Assembly: GCA_002917075.1 (NCBI GenBank)
Contig: NTMA01000022.1
Coordinates: 418,069 to 482,068 of the forward strand
Direction: 5' to 3'
DNA length: 64,000 bases
DNA from: Hawksworthiomyces lignivorus
Lineage: Eukaryota > Ascomycota > Sordariomycetes > Ophiostomatales > Ophiostomataceae
Shown here: in pieces, positions 34,577 to 47,435 of the stretch
How positions within the stretch are numbered: position 1 is the first letter of the stretch
How the letters are laid out: each line of letters starts with the position of its first letter
The notes under the pieces: generated by a model
What the model was told of the DNA's origin: nothing
What the model saw: the letters and a program-made list of their open reading frames with translations, nothing else
Database searches by the model: none
Program-made: the position numbers and the translations under genes

Positions 34577-36469
34577 AGAGCTGCAAGGAAGCAAGAAAAA
34601 GCACGTGTGGCATTCAGTGCGATGAAGCAATGCTTTCACCGCTGGAACTACTGAAACCCACAATGAGGTTGCCCGCAACATAGTTCGGAACAACAAAAGC
34701 AGATGAAAATCAAACTATCATACAAAACAGAAAAATGCATCTCGTACATTGCTCTCCGGCAAGATGCTGCTCTCAAAAAGAATCGCTGGCGCGCAAGAAA
34801 CCGCTTTGCTGACCGCCTTTCTCTTGAGTGGGATGCCAAAAAAAAACTGAAAGCCCCTCCGGATATGCAACGATTAAAAGCAGTGAGAAGCTTTGAGATG
34901 AATGGTTGCTGTGAATTTATCCGTCTATGGATGGTTTCAGCGGATCTTCCGCAGCAGAAACCAGCCATCTGCGCATCGATTTGTGCTGGTTGGCTACTAC
35001 GGAAGAAACTCGGTGAATCCTCGTCGCTCTACGGGCCAACCTAGCCTCTGCAGCAACGATAACAAAGATATACGTGGCATTTCACATGTGCATCTACAGG
35101 ACGCCACCAAAAAACAGTGAGTGCACAAGGATCCCGAAGCAGGACTGTAGTCCACTATGGTCGCAAGACCCACCGAGCCGCAAGGGGCAGGTTCGGCGAC
35201 ACGAGTTCGGCTCCGTGTTACAGCCGGGCATCTACGAAGCACGCAGATTGCCGAGCCTCTCACCGGCAGGCACACAATATTTAGATGGTATCTGCGTACG
35301 AATGGCGGTGTCCCCAGCGCCACGCGGTGGCATGATTGCATATCGCCTTCAAGTCATGCCACGAATGGGTCCCTGATGACTGGGATACCGAATGCATGCG
35401 GCTGAGGAGACAGGCAAGGGCAAGCCCGACGAGCAAGAAAGAAAGATGATATCTCCATTCTAGGGATATTTTTATCTTTTTTTATATCGTCTTTGGAATA
35501 TTGTCCGAGTCATAGGCCAGGGTCTCCTGTTTTGAAATTTGATGCTCCTATCAATGGAGACTAAAACGGGAAATGTGTTTTCTTTTTACAAAAATAGGGA
35601 GGTCCAAAAAAAAACATAATCGAAGCGGGATTTAAGAGTTTTCTGGTAAGGAATATATTTAAAAACGAGAATATTGACAGATTGTCAACAGAAGACTGGG
35701 CTTGAAAATAATAGATACGATGTGACTAAGAAAATGGACACGGTGATATAAACCAAGGGCCAGTTGTGAGGTTCACATCAGCAGGGCAAATCCACGTCAT
35801 AATCGCTATACGTCATTTTGATAGCGACAGAAATAAAATAAACCTAAACTTAAAACAAAGATAAAAATTAGAGGTAGAACTATGCGGAGCCTGTTCTTGC
35901 AGAGATGGGCCCATGATATGGCGAATTTAAATGAGAAGAGGCGAGGGTGACCCGCCGTCCTATCGGTGCCTTTGTGGAGAGATTCAGGTCGAAACTCACA
36001 TTGAAAAGGGCGCATCGCCCGAGGACTGGGCCGCAGGACATAGATAGGCGCTGCTATTTACCCAAAGGCTTTCATTCTTGTCTTTTTCATGAGATTTTCT
36101 TGTGTAACTTTCTCCTTCGTCTTCTCTTCTCGTCTCTATACTCCTTTTCTGAAGCTCTGCGCCGCAAAGGCTCTCTTAGCAACGACGTTTTGCCACTAGT
36201 TGTGGCTACCTCAGCGGCTTGATATTAGAATAGCATCTCGGGTAGATTTCCTGAGAACGCGGAGAAAGTCAGGACTTACGCGCTGCACTAAGTTCGATCT
36301 CGCCTAAGCTAACGCGAGAGCTCCACGACTCAGCTACCGATAGCTGATAACAACACCCGACAAGGTGGCGCACGGCAGCCCGCATTTACACGCCATACCA
36401 CCGACTCTCTGCGCGCACTCATATGGTCACAAACGTCCATGCTTGTCTGACATTTGTTCTTCTTTCACA
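34577..36469. other. Intergenic, no gene seen
   Basis: About 1.9 kb between two plus-strand genes. It contains A/T-rich stretches near 35460-35900 and probably the promoter of the 2EXR gene; no supported frame or RNA gene. Confidence 0.45.
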
Positions 36470-38095
36470 ATGGCCGTCTACGTACCGCCTCATGACCCGA
36501 CCGTCAATTACCTGGGCATCCTGCCTGAAGATTCCATAACGCACAGCCTCGTCTACGGCCGCCGGCAGAGGATCCGACCTCGGCGTCGGTTTTGGCTGGA
36601 GTTTGCTGTTCTCCACGACGATCACAAGCCGATCGGAGAAGAGCAGCTGGAGACAGCTCTCGGCGAAGGAGAAGCGCAGGCGCCAAAGGCCGCCACAGAA
36701 TTCCACCTCTTCAGCCGCCTCCCTGCCGAGCTCCGCCTCCAGATCTGGGCCCAGGCGGCGCAGGCACCCCGCATTGTCGCCATCACCTGCCGGTCGGCAG
36801 ACATCTTCCCTCGGCGGCCACAGCTCGACCCTCTGGCGCCGCGGTGCTCGTCGGCTCTGCCGCCGCTCTCGCCGGCGCCGGCGCCCGCCTGGAAGCCGCC
36901 GGCGGCCGAGCTGCCGGCGCTGCTGACGGTGTGCCGCGAGGCCTACGTTGCGGCGCAGCCGTTCTACGAGCGCGCGTTTGCGTGGAGCGTGCCCCACACG
37001 CTGCTGGACGAAGACGACGAAGACGACGAGGTCGATGGCTACGGCTACGGCTACGGCTACGGCGGCGGCGGCGGTGGCGGCGGCAGCTACGGCTTTGGCC
37101 ACGGACAACTGTTCTCTGCGCGCTCGTCGTCGGCTGCCGACGGCCAGCAGCCGTCCCTCGCCGACTTTCTCCAGCCCGGCCGCCGGCGGCCGCTGCGGCT
37201 GCCGGCGGGGGGCCCGCGGCGGCGGCCCGGCGGGGCGGGGTGCTGGTTCAACTTTGCGCGGGACAGCGTGCTGCTGCGGGGCGAGTTGGAGCCGTGCCAG
37301 GAGGCGTCGAGCACGTCCATGGTGTACTTTCTGGCGCGGCGCGACGCGGTGCGGGTGCGCCACGTGGCCTGCGGCGCCGGCGACCTGGGTGTCGGCGACC
37401 TGCTGGCCAACCAGCTGTACGCCCGCCTGTTCCCCATCATCGACCGCTTCGGCATCAAGGACCAGCTGGTCATCGTGGCGCCGCCGGCCGCCACTGCGCC
37501 GCCGCCGCGGCCGCCGCGAACGACTGCCGGTGGTAGCGGCAGCAGCAGCGGTGGGCGGGACCACCCGAGCAGTGCTGCGTCGGGCGTCGGCGGTCCCGCC
37601 CGCCAGGACCCGCGAGGCAGCAGCAGCAGCAGCCTTCGTTCAGCGCCGGCCACTACAACCGAGGCTAGCTTCAGCGCCGCGGCTGCAGAAAGCGAGCGGA
37701 GCGGTGCCGGTGGTATAGACGATGACGACATGAACGGCCTCGGGTCATACGACATCAGCAACAACATCTGTCAGCAGGTGTGGGACCGGTGGACCAACAG
37801 CCAGGATATGCCGCTGCTGCGGGCCGGAAGAGGAGAGGCAGCAGCAGCAGCAGCACCAGTGGGTGGAGCGCCGTCAATAGAGCCAGCAGTGACAGCAGGG
37901 ATAGGTAGTAGCGCCGCAGGTGGTAATTCAGCCGGTGATGGTGACGACTTCTTAAGCACGCTCCTCTACAACAACAATAACGGCAACAACGGGAGCAGCA
38001 GGCATCCAGCCGCAGCAGCGACCTTTATAGACACGATGCGCATTGTCATGGTTGCTGAAGACAAACTCTTAACAGCTATCGAGACCTTGGAGTGA
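36470..38095 (+). CDS. 2EXR-domain protein
   Basis: Single exon; the ATG at 36470 (MAVYVPPHDPTVNYLG) gives 541 residues and is preferred to the in-frame ATG at 36365. The 2EXR module is visible at about residues 79-95 (FHLFSRLPAELRLQIWAQ), followed by a region that ends with VCREAYVAAQPFYERAFAW, as usual in this fungal family of unknown function, which resembles a degenerate F-box. Inserted low-complexity stretches include an acidic DEDDEDDE run, a GYGYGYGYGGGGGGGGSYG run near residues 188-206 and Ser/Gly-rich tracts. A conserved end block (WFNFARDSVLL, DLLANQLYARLFPIIDRFG) corresponds to the later 2EXR region. The final 200 residues are disordered. The antisense 381-codon frame is a composition shadow. 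Confidence 0.8.
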   Translation: MAVYVPPHDPTVNYLGILPEDSITHSLVYGRRQRIRPRRRFWLEFAVLHDDHKPIGEEQLETALGEGEAQAPKAATEFHLFSRLPAELRLQIWAQAAQAPRIVAITCRSADIFPRRPQLDPLAPRCSSALPPLSPAPAPAWKPPAAELPALLTVCREAYVAAQPFYERAFAWSVPHTLLDEDDEDDEVDGYGYGYGYGGGGGGGGSYGFGHGQLFSARSSSAADGQQPSLADFLQPGRRRPLRLPAGGPRRRPGGAGCWFNFARDSVLLRGELEPCQEASSTSMVYFLARRDAVRVRHVACGAGDLGVGDLLANQLYARLFPIIDRFGIKDQLVIVAPPAATAPPPRPPRTTAGGSGSSSGGRDHPSSAASGVGGPARQDPRGSSSSSLRSAPATTTEASFSAAAAESERSGAGGIDDDDMNGLGSYDISNNICQQVWDRWTNSQDMPLLRAGRGEAAAAAAPVGGAPSIEPAVTAGIGSSAAGGNSAGDGDDFLSTLLYNNNNGNNGSSRHPAAAATFIDTMRIVMVAEDKLLTAIETLE

Positions 38096-38513
38096 GGCAC
38101 TACTCTATGAGCTGAGGTGAGGATGACGTGCATGAAATTATGAAGCAGATGTTGCATTTTTGTTTTTACCTCTTTGGTGTTTTGTTTGTGTTCACTGTAC
38201 GATGTTTCGTTTTGTTTTGTGTATATCTTTTCAGATGAGCCTTTGCTGTATTGTACGTTATACTAGGATTTGGAGCAGATTGGACAAAAATAGAGAAAGC
38301 AAATAATAGCCAACGCCAGGGGTATTGAGTGAAGAGTCTGAATCCTATGCCTCCTCCGCGCGGTCACCAAACCGCAAGCCTCCCCGTAATTTTTAAAAGC
38401 GCCCCCCTCTCCCTTCAAAGATCCAAGCATCAAAATCATGCTATGCATATCAAAACAAACGCCGGAAAGCAGCCCGCCAAACCAAACACCGAATCGTACA
38501 GTCATCTCTTTTT
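38096..38513. other. Convergent intergenic stretch
   Basis: 3' flank of the 2EXR gene, T-rich near 38160-38230; no gene seen. Confidence 0.4.
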
Positions 38514-38642
38514 GTATTTCCTCCGTTCCTCCCCCCTCTCTCTTGCACTTCTCTCTCTCTTCTTTTCTCATCTCTTTGCTCTCCCCTTCTCTTTTCCTTG
38601 CCCCCTCTTCCCTCCTCCGTCTTCCCTTCTCCTTCTTTCCTA
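38514..38642 (+). repeat. Polypyrimidine tract
   Basis: Almost pure C/T sequence over about 130 bases, directly next to the stop codon of the minus-strand gene ending at 38640, so the 3' untranslated part of that mRNA would be almost pure purine. Confidence 0.7.
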
Positions 38643-39716
38643 CCGCATCTTCCGAGGATCCTGCATCTCAAAGGCGGGCAGCGCGCCGCCGCCGCTGGCG
38701 CTGCCGCCGCCCTTGATGCCGCCGAGCAGCCAGTCGGTCAGGGCGACGAAGCGGGCGCCGACGCTGCGCTCCCAGTCGCCGCCCTCCTCGACGTGCTCGA
38801 TGGTGTGGCTGAGGACGCGGCCCTCGCCGTCGAACTCGAAGATGAAGAGGCCAGTGAACTCCTTGGGGTCGCCGACGGCCTGGCTGGTGCCCACCACGCC
38901 GCTGCAGCTGCCGCTGCCGCCAGTATCGGCCTTTTCAGCGCCGCCGAGAAACGGAAACCCCTTGCTGACGGTGCGCCAGCGCACGACGAGCTGCTCGTCG
39001 CCGGCGCCGGCGCGGTGGGGCGCGGAGAGGTAGTGCGAGCCCGTGCGGCACGAGGTCATGCGCTCGGAGAGGATCTCGAGCTTGACGCTGCCGACCAGGG
39101 GCACGCGGTTCCAGGCCAGCGGCGAGGTCCAGAGGGCGGCGACGTAGGCGACGCGGCCGGAGACGACGGGCAGGTGGGGATGCGTCGAGGGGAAGAGGTG
39201 CAGCGAGATGTTGGGCGACAGGATCTCGGACGGCAGAGGCGACTGCAGCAGGGTGGGCAGCCGCTCCTGCAGGATTCGCAGAGCTGCAAGAGGGGGAAAG
39301 AGGCCAGGCCGTTAGCTTTAGCTGCTGAATAAAGAGAACGAAGGAGGAAGAGCAAAACGCCAATGGGCGTTGTTCGACCTACTCTTCCCGAGCTTGACCG
39401 TCCGCTCGTCGGGCGGCTTGCCCCCCGGCTTGGGATCACCGTCTAAGCCACTCGACTGAACGGGTGTTGTGGCATTGAACCACACGTCGGGCAGGTTCCG
39501 CGGATGCGCAACAGGCAAGGTGGTGAGCGAGGTCGGCCGTGAAGAAGAGGAGGAGGACGAAGGAGACGTAGACGAGGCGGCATCCAGTTTGCTGCCTAGG
39601 AGCAAGGACCGCAGCAGCTTTCTCCGGGACACAGGAGCAGAAGATGCTGCTGACGTAGACAGGTGCCGCTGCACCGCCAGAGAAGTCGTTCGTCGAGAGA
39701 GATTTACTGTAGACAT
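38640..39716 (-). CDS. Predicted mitochondrial protein, conserved in fungi, 325 aa
   Basis: Exons 39716-39383 and 39283-38640 give 978 nt in phase; the junction codon is a threonine in KLGK-TLRILQERL. The N-terminus is basic and Ser/Thr-rich (MSTVNLSRRTTSLAVQRHLS), typical of a mitochondrial presequence, followed by a disordered serine-rich part to residue 60 or so. The body contains TLPSEILSPNISLHLFPSTH-like and SGRVAYVAALWTSPLAW blocks and ends with LFIFEFDGEGRVLSHTIEHV, a strand pattern like the NTF2/SnoaL fold in which a short domain closes with a sheet (RWRTVSKGFPF, FTGLFIFEFD). I recognise it as a widely conserved fungal hypothetical protein but not its function. It is complete, with one intron. 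Confidence 0.75.
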
Positions 39717-40822
39717 GGCGAATCGGGGAGTAAAACAACAGCGCCAATGCGGGCAAATCCCAGCTTTTCCAATTCTCTCGAGCTATGCTTGGCAGTCAAA
39801 CACGCCGTTTGAGCATTGGCCATCAGGGCCGTTTGGAGGCAAGGCTGCGAATAGAAACGAGAAGTAAGCGAACGGAAAAAAAAGAAAAGGAAAAAAAAAA
39901 AAAGTTAAACCAACAAGAAAACGAAGCCGTTGTAAAATTGAGGGTATGATGTCAGGAAAAAAGTGGCTGCACTATGCACATATGCGGTATTACTGGGCCG
40001 GCTTTGCCCGCTGCAGCAAAACGGTAGTGGTGTTCTTTCGCCTGGGAGACCTACAGTAGCACACGCCTGGCACACAACTGCGTCTGCGCCGCGCCTGTGC
40101 CTGCCGCAGGTTTTAATTACAGCAGGGCCGGCATACATACTCAGGCTCGGGCTACCGGCATAATGGGCTTGTAGTATTGCATAAGAGGGGATGGTCACCC
40201 CACTACAGAGGTAGCGCTGTACGTGTATGAGCTGCGCTTCCTAATAGGGTCGCTGCAGCCGATGCTACGCAGTGCCAATGGCAGGCCTTCTGAATATAAG
40301 CCTAAAGAGTACAGGGAACGGGGAGGCGGCCTGCTACTCTATCCTAAAATCCTATATTACTACGACTACTTGTAGAGCACGGCTCGCCCTGTATAAACCA
40401 TTGGCCTCTGTTTTCTTCATGGACAGTCACTCTCTCGTCTCTCATGCACTGCAGTCTGCTGCAGTTCGTATATTCTTTCTGCTCGAGTGCTCCTCACTTG
40501 CATCTAGTCGTGCCAGTGACTGCAGCCTGCACGCAGTGATCAGGTGCTTTGAGACCGAGGAAGCGTGACTGGTCAATGTGACAGCCAATACACGTGACTG
40601 TGTGTGAGTGGCAGCAAATGGCCAGCAAGAATGAGGTCACTCTTCTGATGAGGAGTACTTTGGTTTGGGTGCCTAGCTGGCTGCCTAGCGATGTACTCCT
40701 TTTAGCCTTAGTAATATCATGTGAAATTGCACGTGCGCAGAGGTGGGGGGAAACTGTTATGTTTTGTGTGGCTGTTTTGGGCTGTTTTGGCTGTGTGGCC
40801 GTGTAGCCGTGTGGCTGCTTTT

Positions 40823-40854
<32 letters not shown>

Positions 40855-41171
40855 CTTCTTTGGCTGCGGCGCTCTTTCTGGGTGGCTTCCCCCCCTGCCT
40901 TCCCGCCCTCATCAGCGCTATTCTGCCTCCTCCATAGGGGGGCCACCATCCACCTTTCAAGTCTTCTGTCCCTTTTCCTCTTATTTCCTCCAACTTCACT
41001 TCACTTCTATCTCGTCAAACGCTCATTCTCCCACGAAAACCATCCGCATCTGCCACTTCTACGCCTCCATCTTTCTCTGTGTTCGATTTCCTGTCTTTTT
41101 GACTTTGACACGTCTTCTGCTCTCCTTTCTTTTCAACTTCTCTCCAGTCGCTAGCTCACCGCCCTGCCACA
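39717..41171. other. Divergent intergenic region upstream of ypt1
   Basis: Lies between two divergent genes. It contains a GCT/CTG repeat and a pyrimidine-rich leader (40960-41165) in front of ypt1. No further gene is supported. Confidence 0.45.
40822..40858 (+). repeat. CTG trinucleotide repeat
   Basis: About eleven near-perfect GCT/CTG units about 320 bases before the ypt1 start, possibly inside its promoter or leader. Confidence 0.75.
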
Positions 41172-42424
41172 ATGAATCCTGAGTAGTATGTTTCAACCAT
41201 CTCGAACTTTCCACCTCTGGGCCTCCGCTCCCATGAGCTTTCTGCTTCATTCTCATGTTCTCCTGGTTTGCTAACATGTCTGCTATCTAGAGTACCTCCA
41301 TTTCTAGTCCTTCGTCTTCCTTTACCGCCTATCGTGCCTCCACCTGGAACCTGCCTTGCCATTGCGATACACCAAATGCCCGTATCTCTTCCAGCCGCAC
41401 CACGTCGTTTTCTCGATCCAGATTCAATCAAGGCGCCATGTCATCACGGCCTGGCCACCCGCTCCGCGCCTCATCTTGTTTCCCGAAGCTGACCATCTAG
41501 ATACGACTACCTCTTCAAGCTGCTGCTCATCGGTGACTCCGGTGTCGGCAAGTCTTGTCTGCTGCTGCGGTTCGCCGACGACACCTACACCGAGTCCTAC
41601 ATCTCCACCATCGGCGTCGACTTCGTATGTGTTACCCCCTCTGCTCTTATCCTTCCTAATTCGATAGGCAGCCATTCTAACTTTATGTTGTAGAAAATCC
41701 GCACCATCGAGCTGGACGGCAAGACGGTGAAGCTGCAAATTGTACGTTCTGCATCCTACATTCCAATATCCAATATGAAACGAGAGCAGAGGCTCCAAAG
41801 CGGGGGGAACAGAAGGCAGAAGGCAGCAGCCGACCTGCAAACCACCGTGCTGCAAGACAAACACTAACATCCGCCGCAGTGGGACACCGCCGGCCAAGAA
41901 CGCTTCCGCACCATCACCTCCTCTTACTACCGCGGCGCCCACGGCATCTGCGTCGTCTACGATGTCACCGATATGGACTCCTTCAACAACGTCAAGCAGT
42001 GGCTGCAGGAGATCGACAGATACGCCACCGAGGGTGTGAACAAGCTGCTCGTTGGCAACAAGAGCGATATGTCAGAAAAGAAGGTCGTCGACTACCAAGT
42101 CGCCAAGGTGAGACCCGCACGCATGGTTCCTAGCCTTGTCTGCAAAGGCATCGACCTGGGAATGCCTCACCGCCCCACCCGCTCTGTCTCTCTCTGCAGG
42201 CAGCCCATACTGACCCGTCCATCTAGGAATTCGCTGACAGCCTCGGCATCCCATTCCTCGAGACGTCGGCCAAGAACGCCAGCAACGTCGAGCAGGCCTT
42301 CTTGACCATGGCCCGGCAGATCAAGGAGCGGATGGGCACAACCGCCACCAACAACACCAAGCCCAGCGTGCAGGTCGGTGCCGGCCACGGCGTGTCTAAC
42401 AACCCGGGCGGCGGCTGCTGCTAA
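41172..42424 (+). CDS. ypt1: Rab GTPase Ypt1 (Rab1)
   Basis: Exons 41172-41182, 41501-41624, 41694-41741, 41880-42107 and 42227-42424 make 609 nt, 202 residues, in phase throughout. The first exon is only 11 nt (MNPE); its donor is GTAGTATG, because using the next GT would create a stop at the junction. All small-GTPase motifs are present: GDSGVGKS (P-loop), the effector region [33 protein letters not shown] and ETSAK. The C-terminal GGGCC is the double geranylgeranylation site. The effector loop and [15 protein letters not shown] are diagnostic of Rab1/Ypt1, which controls ER-to-Golgi traffic and autophagy initiation. The gene is complete and carries the high intron density usual for conserved fungal genes. 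Confidence 0.96.
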
Positions 42425-43694
42425 GCGACCAAGCATGCGGCACACCCGGCCTTCTCCTCTTCCCTTTCTTGCTCGCCTTTCGATCTTTTCCCCCGCACCG
42501 GCCCTTCTGTACAAGATATGAAGAAAAAGGATATACACATAAAAAAAGAAAGATACGACAAATGTATGAACTTAGACTCTCGCTCGCATTATTTTTGCCC
42601 ACGACGAGCCTGATGCGCACCAGCCATCCCGATCCCGCCGCCTTGCTTTGCCGCCTGCTTCCTACATCTCTCCTCGATTGCCCGACCCTTTATTTTTGTC
42701 TACTCGATAGGACTATATTGATGTTTTTTTTCCCCCATTCTCCGGCGTGTAACTGGTTGGCGGGCTCTGAGTTTTCTTATTTTTGGCCTTTTTTCTTATT
42801 TTCATTACCACTTTGTCAACATGCAATGGGTCTTGTGAGAGGGTTTAGAGACACGGTGACGTGCTTCCTGACGGATCCGAAGGGGTAGTTTGTTTGAGGA
42901 TCTGCTATCTGTGTTCTTGCAAGCATGACAGACAGTAGACGAACGGCTGGGAGAGCAAAAGGGCGGGATGGAGTGAGTAAAGTAGTGTTGGGCACAGGAA
43001 ATACTATCTAACAAAGATGAGAGGACTCGGAAGGCCTTGGGGGTAGGGGAGACTAATACGTTTTATTGTCTTTGCAGAGATCTCTCTGCCATCGTTTCTG
43101 CCACTCTTTTTTTTTCTCTGCGGCTGTGGTCGTGTCTGCGTTCCTCGTCTCCTCCCTTTCCCTCGATCCTTTGGTTTCCCCCTCAGTTTCTGTTTTTTCT
43201 TGTTTTGTTTTTTCTATCTTATGGTCTCTTTTTATTATGGCAACTGTTTACTAGTTATTTCTTGCTGGCTCTATCTTATTTTTTCTCTCTCCATCTTCAA
43301 AGTTGCAATTTCGTGAATGGTGACGATGTTTCAAATTTACAGCTCACAAGTAGGTAGACACAACAAATACATTAGTCATATCCGGGAAGAATGCAGTTAT
43401 ATGCCTGAAAAGTAGACGCATTGAATTGTTCATGTTCGTATCCTATCATTTCGCCTTGGTATATGAGTCCCAAAAATTCCCACGTCCAAGCCAAAAGTAA
43501 AACATATTCCCCCTTTTTTTGCCCAGCCTATATGATCCTCCTGTAAGGTATACCAAGCATCTTCCCTCGAGCCGGAACAAAGTAAAACAAAAGAAAAGAA
43601 AAGAAGAAAAGGCAGTAAAGAACCCAGACAGAAAAAAGGTATTATTATACAAAAAAGTAGTTGTACAAAAACGGCCAGCAAGAGAAGAGCACGT
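42425..43694. other. Convergent intergenic stretch
   Basis: 3' flanks of ypt1 and of the mucin-like gene, with T-rich sequence near 43100-43300. No gene seen. Confidence 0.5.
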
Positions 43695-46600
43695 TCAAGC
43701 CAGGCCGAGCCACTTAAGCGCCTTCTTGCCGTCGTTGGAGCTGCCGCCGCTGTAGCTGCGCATGCTGTTGACGCTGACGCGGCTGCGGAGGCTCGCGGAA
43801 GGCGACGATGACGACGCGGCGGCGCCCAGCTGCTGCTGCAGCTGGTGGTAGTCGCGCAGCTCGTGCACGGTGCGGCTGCGGGCCGGGGAGGAGGTCGTGT
43901 CGCGGCCGAGGGACGACAATGGCGGCTGCCCGCTGGCGGGCCGAGTGTTCTCGGGCGCGTCCATGGAGCCGGTCAGGCGGCTGGTCTTGCTGCGGGTGGC
44001 GGGCACGCCGCGCGGCCGCCCGAGGCTGGTGCTGCTGCGGTTGCCGACGCCGCGCACGCCGGTGGCCTCCTTGGCGGCCAGCAGGGCGGCGCGGTCGCGC
44101 AAAAAGAGCGGCATCAGCCGCCGCATGTCCAGGTCGTTTTCGAGGTCGTCCAGGTCGTCGAAGTCGTCGTCGTCCAGCAGGTCGTCGTCGTCGTAGTAGT
44201 AGGCGTCGCTGCTGGCGCGTGTCGTCGTCGCCGGCGCCACCGCGGCAGACGCAGTGGCGGGTCGGCCGTTGTTGTTGTTGAAAACGCTGCCGCTGCCGCG
44301 GCTGCTGCCGCCCACTAGGATGGACGGCATGGGGTCGGTGGCGGCCGACACGACGCGGCGCGTCTGCTGGCTCGCCGCCGGCATCTGCAGCGTCTTGGCC
44401 GTCAGGCGCGCGGGCGCGGGCGCCAGCCCGGTGGTGGGCAGCGCCGCGGCGGCCGCCGTGGTGTAGCCGGGCGGCGACCGGGCGTTGGTGGCCACGGTGC
44501 GCCACGAGTCGGCCTGCGAGTGCAGCGACGACGACGCCTGCGACTGCATCGACTTGATCGACTTGGCCGACTTGACTGACCGCACCGACGCCACCGGGGA
44601 CGGCGGCGCGCGCAGGCTCTTGGGCAGCGACGCCGCAGCAGTGGTCTGGACGGGCTCGGGCGGCGGTGGCGGCGGCGGCGCCGCGCGCTTCTCCGCCTTC
44701 TTGCGCGGCGGGCTACTTCCGCTGCCGCTGCTGGTGCTGGTCGTGGAGGCTGCATAGATGCCCAGCCCGGGCAGTGTCGGCGACTGCATGATGTTGCTCA
44801 CGCGGTTGGTCGCCGTGCGCGGCGGCGTGCTGGCTACCGCCGCCGCCTCTTGGGTCGACGACACCGCTGCAGCCGCAGCCGCAGCCGCAGCCGCAGCCGC
44901 AGGCGGCGGCGCCGTCGGGTTCTGCGGGCCGTAGTAGGCCGCCGCCGCAGGCGAGCCCGCCACCAGCCGCTTCCACACCAGCGAGACAAAGGCTGCCACG
45001 TCTGCGTCGGCAGCCGCGGCCGTCAGCAAGAAGTTGGCCTTGGCCACGGGCGGCCGGTCGGGGTCCAGCACCAGCATGGGCGACGACAGCGACGACGCCG
45101 TCCGCCTGGCGTTGGCGTTGGTCACCTGGAACGCCGGCCGGCTGCTGGCCGGCCCGGACAGCTCGTCGGCGCCCACGATGCTCGCCACCTGCACCGTGTC
45201 GCGGCCCGCCAGGCGCTGCAGCGCCAGCACCACGGCCAGGAGCTCCAGCGGGTAGTCTAGCAGCACAAACCGCACCTGCGGGTGCGTCTGCAGGTACAGG
45301 TCGAGCTGGGCTAGCACGAGCGTGGCCAGCACGTGCAGCGTCTCCGGCGTGGCGGCAAAGGCCAGCAGGTTGCCGCCGCGCGGGACGCGGCTGCGGATCT
45401 GCTGCGCCGCATATGCTTGCATAGCGTTGGTGATCAGGAATCTGGCCAGAGTCAGCTTGAGAAACGAAAGGCGTGAAACCAGAAAAATAAAACTATAGAA
45501 GACTTACCGAATATCGAGGCGGCCGCTGCGGGTCACACTCGAGGCTGGTTTCGCCCCCAGGCCTTCCAGCTGCGCCATGATCTTGGCCGCAAGTTCGGTC
45601 TGGATGTCCTTCTGCGCGCCGACGGCGAGAACCATGTCGATGCGGTCCCTCTCCATATCGGGCCCCGCCTCAGACTCGCCAAAGAGCGGCGCCCACAGGT
45701 GGCCCTCATCCATGCCGGGCAGCAGCGACAGCAGGAGGCTGTTGGCCGACGAGATGGTCTTGCTGCTGCTGCTGCCGGCGTCTGGCGGGAAGCAGGCGGC
45801 GAGAGCCGCGCGCAGAGCGTCGTGCAGGGCCACAACCGTCCGGTGTTCCGCCGTCGAGACGGTGTGGAAGCGCGGGCGGCGGCGGGTCTCTGGATCCTCC
45901 CCCCTCTGCGGGCGCACGGCAGACTGCGGCGCGTCTGGGACGGGCAGCGGCGGCGTGTGGGCGGGCGTCGGCAGCTGCGGCGTCTTAATGGCGGCGGCCA
46001 GCGGCTGCTTGGGTCCGGCATTGTACTCGTGGGGCGCAAACGGATCGTAGTCGTCCGAGGCCGGGCCGCTGGCTGCTGGCGCGGGCGGCGGCAGCGCTGC
46101 GGCAGCCGTGGGCTCGTGGGAAGGAGACTTGGGCGTCTCCGGGAGCGCCGCGGACGACATGGTCTTCTGGTCGAACAGGTCGTCGGGCTGCTGAGCGGTG
46201 CGCTGCTCTTGCACGCCGCGCGTCTTGAGCACGGCAGAGACGCCGTCGAGCTCTCTGCAGCGCTGGATCGCCAGGTCCAGCACGGCGTTGGGCCTGCCGT
46301 CGTCAAACCGGATGACAATGTCCTCGACTAGGGGAAGGACAGGCTCGAACGCCTTGGACGCCGCCGCCGCATCTACTGCGACGGACGGTGTCCGCTCTGC
46401 GTCGGTCCCCCGGTCGATGTAGGCCGACCGCCGCGACGAAGAAGAGGACCCCATGATCAAGGACGTCCTCAACTTCAGCTGCGGCCTCTGCTGCGACAGC
46501 CGCGCCGCCTTCTTACGGGCCATCTTCTCCAGCACGTCGGCGTTAGGCAGCAGCGGGACCTCGGGGACGGGAGACGCCGCCGCTGCCGCGACAGACGCCC

Positions 46601-47403
46601 GCGCCCTCTGCGGGGGCCCTGTCAGCGACGACGACGAGTCACTCCGCGTGCGCGTCGACGACGGCTCGCGGCTGCTGCTGAGCAGGAAATTCATGCCGAG
46701 GCCGCCGATGCTGCCGACGCCGCTGCCGATGGACAGCGGCCGCTCGAGCGAGTGGACGCGGCGGTGCGGCACGCGGTCGCGGTCGCGGTCGGCGTCGCGG
46801 TCGTAGCCGCGCGACCGGTGGCGCGCGCGGCCGCGCGGCGCCGGCCCGATGACCACGGTGCGCATGGTCTCGCCCGTGGTGGCGGACGTGTAGGTGACGT
46901 AGCTGCGCGGCGACCCGGGGACGGGAGCCGCGGATTGCGCTGTCGCAGCTGACTTGCGCTGCGCGGCAATCGCGTCCAGCCGCATGGACACGGGAAAGAT
47001 GGTCGAGGTCGGGGACAGCGACGGCGACGGCAAGAAGTCGTAGATCTCGCCGCCCGCCGCGCCCGCCGCCACGCTCGGCCGCACCCAGACGCTGCTGCTG
47101 CCATTCGTACCGCCACCTCCGTGCTCGTCCGACGCTGACAGCTGGCTCAGCCGCCGCGCGTCCGCCAGCAGGTCCAGCAGCTCGCCGTGGATCGGCAGGC
47201 TCAGGCTGCGCGGCCGCGGCTTGATCGTCAGGTCCAGCACGTGCGGCGTCGGCTGCAGCGCCTCCGTCTCGCGGTCCAGCGCGTCCGCCGCTTGCATCGC
47301 CTGGGTGATGGGGTCGACTGCCGCCTCGTCGGCCAACCTCTGCTTCTTGCGGCCCATGCCGCCGCGGCTGTCGAAGCGCAGCGGCGTCATCGTCGGTGTC
47401 GAG

Positions 47404-47435
<32 letters not shown>

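Noticed and set aside
36419..37564. 381-codon minus-strand frame opposite the 2EXR gene
   Set aside because: Antisense shadow rich in Arg/Ala, without any domain; the plus strand carries a recognised family.
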